A DNA stretch of 64,000 nucleotides from Bromus sterilis (lineage: Eukaryota > Streptophyta > Magnoliopsida > Poales > Poaceae). Location: positions 6,014,001 through 6,078,000 of the forward strand of contig OX465598.1 of assembly GCA_950022295.1 (NCBI GenBank), in the 5' to 3' direction. A program made the translations under genes and the position numbers. This document shows positions 56,901 through 64,000 of this stretch, piece after piece (position 1 is the first letter of the stretch; the number at the start of each line of letters is the position of its first letter). The notes under the pieces were generated by a model. The model saw nothing but the letters and a program-made list of their open reading frames with translations. It was not told where the DNA came from and did no database searches.

Positions 56901-58835
56901 CCAAATACAGAGGTTGATCCCTTAGAACACATGAACGTCCAACCGGTCTCTCGACAGTGTGCTTCAAGAGGAAAGAAATCTGTTCAAAGAAAAGAACCAA
57001 ATGCAGAGGTGAAAACTAAGAAGCGTAAAACCGCGTCTGAAGAAAAGGTCGGCACACCTCACACTCCCAGAGTGTCACCCCGCTTAGTTGCACGGAAGGT
57101 TAATCCTGAAGTTAACACTGAGCCTCAAGATGAGCTGACCATTGTAAATCTTGCCAATCAGGTAAAGCCTATTCAAGAAAAAACTCCTGATATACGGAAA
57201 GTTTATCCTAAAGGAAACACTGAGCCTGTAGATGAACCTACCAGGGCAAATCTTGTCAATCAGGTACAGCTTATTCATGGAAAAACTGCGGATGTAAGCC
57301 AGGCAGACACTTTCATTCAAATACAAACCAATCATAAGAGCACTGCCAGTCAGTTACAGTCGAGTCAAGCTGATACTGCCGTTCCAGTGCAGATCAGTTA
57401 TCAGGGCACTGCCAATCAGTTACGGTCGCGCCAAGCGGACATGGTCAGCCGAATCCAAGCTGATACTGTCGTTCCAGTGCAGACCAATCATGTGGGTGCT
57501 GTCAGACAGTTATGGATGAGTCAGGCGGAGACTGTGAATCAAATACAGACCAATCAGGAGAGCATTCCCAGTCAGTTACAGCCGAACCAAGCAGCGAGTG
57601 CCAATCACATACGTGTTATGCAGGAATACACTACCAACTATTCGCAGCTGAGTAAAGCAGACACTATGAATCAGAAACAGACTAATCAGAAAAATACTGC
57701 CAGTCAGTTACGTTCGAGCCAACAAAAGTCACTCTTCCAAAAGCAGACTGGACATGAATACTTTACAAATCACCCACAATTGCCACAAAGCCATGTAAGC
57801 ACCATGAATCCGATACAAGCTAATCAGGAACACACTGCATATCAGTTACAGTCAAGCCGAGCTGACACTGCCACCGAATTACGAACTACAAAGGAATTCT
57901 TTGCGAATCACTCAGCGCCGAGGCTAGCAGGCGCTCTGAACCACATGCAGAGTAACCAGGAGAACGCTGCCATTCGATTACGGTTAGGTCGAGCTGACAC
58001 TGTCAAGCAAATGCAAACTGGGCAGGGAAATAGCACTGATCGGTCTCAGCTGATGCAAGGCTTAACTGTTAATCAAACACAAACTACGCAGGAATACTTC
58101 ACCAATCACTCGCAGCCGAGCCCAGCAAATACTGTGAATCATATGCAGATTAGCCAGGAAAACACTGCCAATCAACTCCGATTGAGTCAAGCTAACTCTG
58201 TCAACAAGGCACCAGCTATGCAGGAAAATACCACCAGTCGGTCACAGCTGATCCAGGGTTTAACTGTCAACCAAATACAGGCTATTCGGGAAAACAATAC
58301 CAGATACATGCAGCCACGTTACGCTGAAAATCCTACCCAACAGTCTGGTTTCTCTCTGGCTCCTGAGTGGGGACATGGAGCACCTGCCACAAGCTTCTGG
58401 AAGAACGCCGAACATCAGAAGGCGTCAGCTCCGATGCAAACAGATGCAGCAACCATCGCAACTTCCTCGGCAAATGTTCAGCACCAGTATGCGCCCACCC
58501 CAGAACCTGTTTTGCCAGCACATTCTCCTGTGCCTGGAGGTGCTGATCCATCTAGCGGGTTTGACCTGGCATCATTTGGAAATTCCTGGTCAGACCCATG
58601 CATCGAGTTCGCGTTCAAGACCCTTACAGGCGACATTCCTGTTGTGGATCCAACTGTGGCGAACTACTTCCCTCTGCAGCACGACTTGAATAAGGCTGCA
58701 CCACCAGATTACTCTGCTCCCTCCAGCGATGATGCTAGAAACCATACTCATGTCGACCGTGGCAGCAGCGGGCAGCACTCAGTGGCGAGGCCATCAAATG
58801 GGCTCTACAACGGTGGCTGGTTCCCTCCCCAGTGA
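53902..58835 (+). CDS. Methyl-CpG-binding domain protein, MBD13-like
   Basis: Exons: 53902 to about 54583 (10 imperfect copies of a 20-residue repeat such as KTRSGLVRGNIAMD), 54626-54721, 54803-54898, 54971-55066, 55144-55236, 55809-56048 and 56640-58835 (stop TGA). All introns from the second on are GT-AG in phase 0. Exons five and six make the MBD: LPDGWRREYRPRKKG, then YYTDPVNGYEFRSLKAVQRYLETGD, with the usual intron between, and the Arg, Asp, Tyr and Arg positions used for methyl-CpG contact are present. Exons two to four repeat its first half in degenerate form. The last exon is basic, repeat-rich and ends with a conserved-looking GFDLASFGNSWSDPCIEFAF. A nuclear role in reading DNA methylation is inferred from the family. 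Oddity: the GTAAGT donor at 54584 leaves one base out of phase; an in-phase donor exists at 54139 (ATG|GTAAAC). Confidence 0.82.
53930..54525 (+). repeat. 60-bp coding minisatellite in MBD exon 1
   Basis: About ten units of 60-63 bp, each reading (K/R)(T/A)(Q/R)SGLVR.N...D.N..S.S with changes. Spacing is kept in multiples of three. Copies in the centre (about 54040-54470) are most alike. Confidence 0.9.
54626..55236 (+). repeat. Tandemly duplicated half-MBD exons
   Basis: Four consecutive short exons (96, 96, 96, 93 nt) all begin GTNNAAA with V(E/Q).(K/R)(D/V) and contain (L)PDG(W/S/C). All are in phase 0 and separated by introns of 81, 72 and 77 bases with matching ends. Only the last is followed by the second MBD half. 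This is seen directly; duplication of one ancestral exon is the simplest reading. Confidence 0.85.
55877..56028 (+). repeat. Three copies of a basic 15-17-residue repeat after the MBD
   Basis: In the exon 55809-56048, SKRSNSPKKRTTKDI, RKCSNRPNKERTTKDI and SKCSNRPKKRTTKDV follow each other. The Lys/Arg clusters could serve as nuclear-localisation or DNA-contact segments (inference). Confidence 0.88.
56049..56639 (+). other. Intron of the MBD gene with a decayed exon-like copy
   Basis: Near 56433-56470 the sequence AAAATCAG|ACAAGAAGATCACCAGAACATGCAAG resembles the start of the last exon at 56632 onwards (AAAATCAG|ACAGGAACATCATCAGAATACGCAAG) but soon meets stops. It looks like a dead duplicate of the acceptor and exon start. 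Confidence 0.5.
56811..58310 (+). repeat. Repeats within the last MBD exon
   Basis: Three layers: a 96-bp direct duplication at about 56814-57009 (VDPLED/EHM...QPVSRQ.ASRGKKSV.RKEPN); a roughly 100-bp pair at about 57103-57290 (NTEP.DE.T..NL.NQV..I..KT); then 57295-58310 with at least a dozen degenerate 22-27-residue units of the type QADTVNQIQTNQENTASQLRSS. The region is Gln/Asn/Thr/Ser-rich and probably disordered. Confidence 0.85.
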
Positions 58836-59190
58836 CACCCCTGGAAGGCCAGAAGGACGAACCATCTGTACTTGCAAAAAAGGCTGATGTTCAGAGAGGA
58901 ACGGCAGCCAAGCGACCGAGCTCGAAGTCTATTGTAAAAAGGCCTGTAGCTTTTCTTTAACTTTGTTAGACATTGTGTACATCCTCCCACCGGATGCCTC
59001 CTTGCCATAGGATCAGAATGGGTTCATAGTTGTGATGCTGTTGTAGATGATATGGCTGTTTTATTTTTTTACTTTCTGTGTAGTTGCCTGGTAAATTTCA
59101 GGATGCATCAACCGGCTCACTGACACGCCATTGCAACAATGTAGTTTAAATGTCCTTGCTAGTGACTTTTATATGCGGGTGACAAAGCAC
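58836..59190 (+). other. 3' UTR of the MBD gene (approximate)
   Basis: Follows the stop at 58833-58835. T-rich towards 59060, with AATAAA-like elements only further on (AATAAAA at 59198). End position inferred. Confidence 0.5.
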
Positions 59191-59239
59191 TCACAGTAAT
59201 AAAATGGTGGTCTGAATCAGCAGGCTCTTTTAGATACTA

Positions 59240-59331
59240 CTTCCTCTGTTTTATATTAATTTTTGCTGAAACGGATATATCTAACACTAAAATGCATCTA
59301 GATACATCTAGTTAATATGAAATAAAGGGCG
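59240..59331. mobile_element. Stowaway (Tc1/Mariner) MITE
   Basis: 92 bp with TA on both sides (59238-59239, 59332-59333). Ends CTTCCTCTGTTTTATATTA and (reverse complement) CGCCCTTTATTTCATATTA match the Stowaway-type CTCCCTCCGT consensus with several changes. The interior folds on itself (ATGCATCTAGATACATCTAG). It lies just after the 3' end of the MBD gene. Confidence 0.82.
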
Positions 59332-59333
59332 TA

Positions 59334-60110
59334 CAATTTATTGTCGTGGTTGTCATGCTATGTAACTTAGTGTTTACACACTTGCACTGTCACTTGATTG
59401 AGATGGCTTTATTTCGCTTTCATTCATTGTGTAAAATATAATCTTGCATTTGTGCAATGCACATGTTGCTACCACCGATCCTTTATATATAATACTTTGA
59501 AACTTGAACTAAAGTCATGTCAAGTAATTTGGAACGGAGGAAGAACAACATTAGCATTTATCAGATACCCAACTTGCTCACTTTTTTTTGTAAGGCTTCT
59601 TCTATCTATTGAATATACATTAATTTATGAAAGATTTTTGCGTAGGTGAACTGCTCAGCATCACGATAGAATATTTTATTGTGCTTGGGATGAGAAAGTA
59701 GGTTGTTGTTTCATAGCGTTGTGAGAAAAGGAGAGATGACTTTTTGTAACTGCTGGCGGGAAAGATGAAGCAACTCACTGCTAAGTACTACAAGACGTGA
59801 CCCTATCAAAGTACCATGCAACTTGTTCGCGTGTTTCCATCTTGTAAAAATCCACAGGTATTGCAGTGTATTAATTTTATTGTACACACATATAGATCCG
59901 TGATGCATGCAGTAAAGTAGCACATGTACAGAAACAAAAAACACAGCTGACGATGATTGTGAAAATGTCCAAAACGAGTTTTACACAGGTAGACCACTAT
60001 TTGTGTATGTTTTCCATTAATCCGCGCTCTCAACCTATCATCTGAATCTCAAAGCTCCTCGATCATGCGGTGACTACTTCGGTGGCAGTTATCCGTGGTG
60101 CCATAAAACT
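59334..60110. other. Intergenic DNA
   Basis: AT-rich; short open frames without protein-like features. Confidence 0.4.
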
Positions 60111-60900
60111 ATTTTCCTATAAAAAGAATAATGGCTTAAAAATCAAATTGTAATACTAAGCATATTATCAAATTCTACACAAGTCTACATTAAGCATATC
60201 AATCATATTATCTACACTAAGCATGTTATCAAAATTTATACAATACACAACTAAAATCAAATTGTTCATAAGCATTGTGACCATGGCTATGTTCATAAGC
60301 AAGTTCACTGAGCATGTTATCGATTTTTCTACACAATTATAATCGGATTGTGGTCACGGCTATGTTCATAAGCAAGTTCATAAACCACCTCTATATCGAA
60401 TTCTACACAATTTTTTACATTAAGCATGTTCATAAACAATTAAAATTTTCTACAATTATTTTTTTCCTACAAAATTCGGCTATGGCCACGGCGTGGGCGA
60501 TCGGCGGAGGGTAGAAACGATGACCGCAAGTTGGTAGAACCGGAGGCCACGGTGGGTCGATAGAATCGGCGACAATGACATCAGAGGGGGGATGACTAGT
60601 CCAGAGAGAGATAGGGGGCTCACCTTGGACTCGGTGGAGACGGCGGCGGGGGCGGTGGAGATGACGGTGTGGTGTTGGAGATGGAGACATGGTTGTGGAG
60701 ATGATGACGGGTGCGGCGGCAGCTACTTGAGAGATGCGTGTGGAGTGAGTGAAAGAAGAAAGGATAATCTAGGTAAATAAGTAAAAAACGTTGGTTGTGT
60801 GGGTTTTATGGGCTAATGCGAACATTATATTTATTTACATTTGTATGTACGAGCTTAGTTTAAAAAATATTAATGACGTTTCAACATAAACACCAACACT
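60111..60900. repeat. Unclassified repetitive remnant with AAGCATGTTATC-type repeats
   Basis: Between about 60130 and 60430 the motifs AAGCATRTTATCAAATTCTACACAA and GGCTATGTTCATAAGCAAGTTCA recur several times in degenerate form, followed by a GC-rich patch (60480-60720) with open frames on both strands and an AT-rich tail. The layout suggests the end of an old DNA transposon or a decayed gene copy. Termini were not identified. Confidence 0.4.
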
Positions 60901-63740
60901 AGGATATCATATACCTATGTCATGCAATTTTCTACCACACCGACATTATTATCTCCTTGTCCAATACACTTGGTACCACGTAGTGATGGTGTTGCACAGA
61001 ACTACCATGCCAACAGTACCATATAAAACTAGTATATAAAAAAAACCTAACGCCATCACTGTTTGAATTTGGTGCATTACCAATTAAAATTACAGATAAG
61101 CATATTTGTACTAGTGCATGACTCATCTCATTTAGGCCAAGCTCGTGAAGACTCATCTCGCTAAGCTCAACAAGCTTATATGATCGTCAAAATACTCCAA
61201 AAATCCACCTTTGTCATCTATTTATATTGTATTTATGTAATATGGTTTCCTTTTAAGATGCCTCATCGATGGAAATGTAGGCACACAAGACTCAAAATAC
61301 GAGGAGAGGAACCTGGGTCTCATTTGTTTATTTGAAGCTCGTCAAGTGACATTGCCCCTTTTGGTTCAACGCCTATAAATGCACGTTATGGTTTTCTCTA
61401 CTACATATCTAAGAAAGATGCAAGATTTCCTCATCTATCACCCCAATGTTTTGCCCGTTCCTTTGGTTCGCTTCTCTTGTTTCGTTCTTGCCTCATTTTG
61501 CTCTTTTCCCACACTCAATTTTCCAGATAGCAAAAGAACCGATGCAAGAAAAAAAACGGCTGGTAGTATCCATCGACCCACGTCTTCCATCCTTCCACCC
61601 GCACCCCGCACCTCTCTTCATCAACCCTAAATCCCCTTTCTCCATTCGCCGCCGCCACGCCTCCCATTCTCGAACATCCGCCGCAACCAGCCACCACCCA
61701 CAACTCAACACCTCCTTTCCCCCCTTGAATCATTGGTGCCGCCTCAACGTCTGAGCTACCCATAAACGCGTCGTGCGGCACGCCACTTCCGGTTCTTATA
61801 CATGGACCTCCGCCTGCCAGATCTGCCTTCGCATCAGCCTGCTCCGTCATCGAGATGGTTGTTGATTCCCAGCGGTAGCGAGAAGGATGGGTAAGATCCC
61901 GTGATCCCCACCCTGCCCCTCCCCTCTTTTCTCGTTCTAGAGAGGCCAATGAGGCACCGACTGATTGGATCCCGGGGCTTGTGATTCGACACCACGCGCA
62001 CACAAATTGATTCTTCTATGTTTTATTCAGAGCCCCTCCTTGGATTCTTTTGATGTGTCTATGTCATGTACCACTCCAAGGATCTCACAGAGCTCGACCT
62101 AAACTCACTCTAACTATGTGAGGGCAACACCATGACAGACAACACCAAGTATGGGTTGCTTGCTTTGCAAAGGTAGACGACCTCCTCCTCTCCTTTTTTG
62201 GCATTTTTGTGCACTGCATGAGATAAATTGACTACAAATTTGTTGAAATTGGTAGAACATTGAATTTCTCAACGAAACTTTCCATTGCGACAACCAAACG
62301 ATTTTAGCATAGATTTATGCACTTGGTACTTTGCTTCTCTCGGTTTGGTGATACTTTAGAATTCTTATGCTTTTGTGCAGATCATGGAAGGAGGTGAGCA
62401 TAATGGTATAAGCATGCCTGGCTGTGAGACAGATCGGTCCAACAGAGACGAAAGTCTTCCTGCTCAACTTTTTAGTTAAAACAAGATAACTTGTTTGCTC
62501 TAGTCTGGCAAAACCTACTATTTGTGCGATTTCTTGCAAGGTGCTCCCCTTTATCTGAATACTCATCTACGACTTTGATTGTTTTTTGGCAGTAAAGTTT
62601 TAAATGAGAAAACAACAGACGGAGAGGAAGCACAACAAAGTGAAGGTTAAAGCGAATTTTTGTGTGTGACAAACTCTCTGACCAATCTCCTAGCCATCCA
62701 CACATGCTGCATAGTCACCTAAAAACTCACTGCATGCTCCATAGTCATTTGAAGAAACCATGCTGCTGAAATGGTTAGATTTTAGTTTATATGTATTCCA
62801 ACTTCTTAATTTTCACTACCTTTTCTATTTGAATCTAATTGATGGCAATGTGTATGTGCATATTCAGAAGATGGTTACCATTTTTTTATGTTGATCCAGT
62901 GCATAGAATATATTTTTAGTAATTATCAGCACACTGCATTCAGAGAAAGATCACTTGCATTTTTTAAAGAGGAAATTATCCAAAATGGATAAAATTGCAT
63001 GCAATGCATTTTTTTAAGAAACAGAATTGCCAACTACTTGGACATTAGCTTAGAAAATTGGACATGACCTTTAGTAAATAGTAATTAACTTGGCACCATA
63101 TGTATCAATCCTTTTTTTCTAGATTGAAAGGATAGAAGGTAAGCAACCTTTTTCTTCTTCTTCTATGGGATTGAGTTTTATTCCTTGCATATAATTCTGT
63201 TGCTACCAACTTGATGTTTACCTCTTGTAGCACAAAGCAAGTTGGAGAAAGCATAAAATTAAGATTAGTTTGTGCCGTACTTTCCCACAACTGATATTTC
63301 AAAATTAGGTTTAACACTTGCTAATTGCATCAGTTGGTATGCAATCCCATTAACAATGAAATAGATGGCAAATCAAGATTTACATGAACATTAAATATAA
63401 ATCATGGTCATTATATAGAAAACTAACTAAAATTCTAATGGAATCTTTTTGTATATCCTCGTTGCAATGTATGGACAATTACTTAGTTTACTAAAGGAGA
63501 CAATTACCATATGAGAAAGATGTGATTAATAGGCTGAAGTTTTTGTGTTGTATTAGCGAGCTTAAAAACTTTTGATGAAACTCATTATATTTTTTGATAA
63601 ATATGAAACTCATTATATTTTTTGATAAATATGAAACTCATTAGCTTGATAATTATTTTTTTGAGATCATGATAATTCTTTTGTAAAAATGTTTTTTTGC
63701 ATTTTTTTAGGGGTAAATGTTTTTTTTGCAACAAAAGACA
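60901..63740. other. Intergenic DNA, possible non-coding transcript remnants
   Basis: No gene is recognised. The stretch 61560-62010 is richer in GC and CT tracts (TCCATTCGCCGCCGCCACGCC) and might be an exon of an unknown or non-coding gene. A possible mini-exon TTTGTGCAG|ATCATGGAAGGAG|GTGAGC lies near 62375-62400. Nothing ties these together. A short direct repeat, ATGAAACTCATTATATTTTTTGATAAAT, is at 63576-63632. Confidence 0.35.
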
Positions 63741-63750
63741 GTCCAGATTA

Positions 63751-64000
63751 ATGGGCTCTAACCCGATCGGCGCGTCCACCTTGACGGGCCTAGCCTCGTG
63801 CGAGCCCGGCCCGCCTGCCCCCGCACCCCCACCCGCGCCGCCTCCGCACCGCGGTCCTCACTCGCCCCCGTCCCCATCTCTCTCGCCTGACAACCCTCCT
63901 GCCCCCGCCCTCCTCGCCGGCTCGCCGCCGCCCCTCGCGCCCCCTCCACGCCGCCGCGACCCTTCCCATACCCTGGCCATCGCCGCCGACGGAGCAGCGG
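63751..64000 (+). other. GC-rich island at the right edge, probable 5' end of a gene
   Basis: Base composition changes sharply from AT-rich to very GC- and CpG-rich near 63760. An ATG at 63751 opens a frame to the end of the window (83 codons, MGSNPIGASTLTG... then Pro/Ala-rich), but this could equally be a 5' UTR. TGGGCT and GGGCCT motifs, common in plant promoters, lie at its start. The opposite strand is also open. Product unknown. Confidence 0.4.

Overview
The window looks like nuclear DNA of a large-genome grass, most likely wheat, barley or a close Triticeae relative. The reasons are the retrotransposon types (a Tat-lineage gypsy element with an antisense spliced gene, Sabrina/WHAM-like non-autonomous gypsy elements with TGAT...ATCA LTRs, a gypsy element with an initiator-Met PBS and LTRs over 4 kb), the Harbinger and Stowaway MITEs, and intron-containing genes with plant GT-AG introns. 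No bacterial, organellar or RNA-gene signature was seen.

Bases 1-34317 are a nest of LTR retrotransposons whose order can be read from target-site duplications (TSDs). The oldest layer is a fragment with a Tat-like 3' LTR (33293-34317). A plus-strand non-autonomous gypsy element (9716-33292) lies in it. That element was hit twice. An autonomous Tat element occupies 1-9715, its left part outside the window, and sits inside the 5' LTR. A minus-strand relative of the host occupies 13006-31073 (TSD GCGAC on both sides). The minus-strand element in turn contains a Tekay/Del-like gypsy element (16761-28003; TSD GGGGG/AGGGG) with a nonsense codon, a frameshift and a large deletion that removed the end of pol and half of its 3' LTR. 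The two LTRs of that innermost element are almost identical, so it is young.

Bases 34318-51850 are low-copy DNA with decayed pieces: a diverged direct duplication (34318-36080), a complete Harbinger-type MITE (36320-36604), an F-box gene with an in-frame premature stop and a likely 3' mini-exon (37805-39021), a possible small minus-strand protein gene (about 39676-39973), a second Harbinger MITE carrying another insertion, a plant-mobile-domain (MAIN-like) pseudogene disrupted by a tRNA-type SINE with a 13-bp TSD, a tail-to-tail MuDR transposase fragment, and a decayed RNase H-like fragment.

Bases about 51930-59200 hold the main host gene, encoding a methyl-CpG-binding-domain (MBD) protein, probably MBD13-like. 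It has a 5' UTR exon, a 1.6-kb first intron with a 186-bp tandem array, an upstream ORF, and at least seven coding exons. Repetition occurs at every level: 60-bp coding repeats in the first coding exon, three tandemly duplicated 96-nt exons resembling the first half of the MBD, and long degenerate repeats in the last exon. One splice-phase mismatch after the first coding exon leaves its 5' structure open.

Bases 59200-63720 are AT-rich intergenic DNA with a complete Stowaway MITE and an unclassified repetitive remnant. The right edge (from about 63750) becomes GC-rich and is probably the 5' end of another gene.
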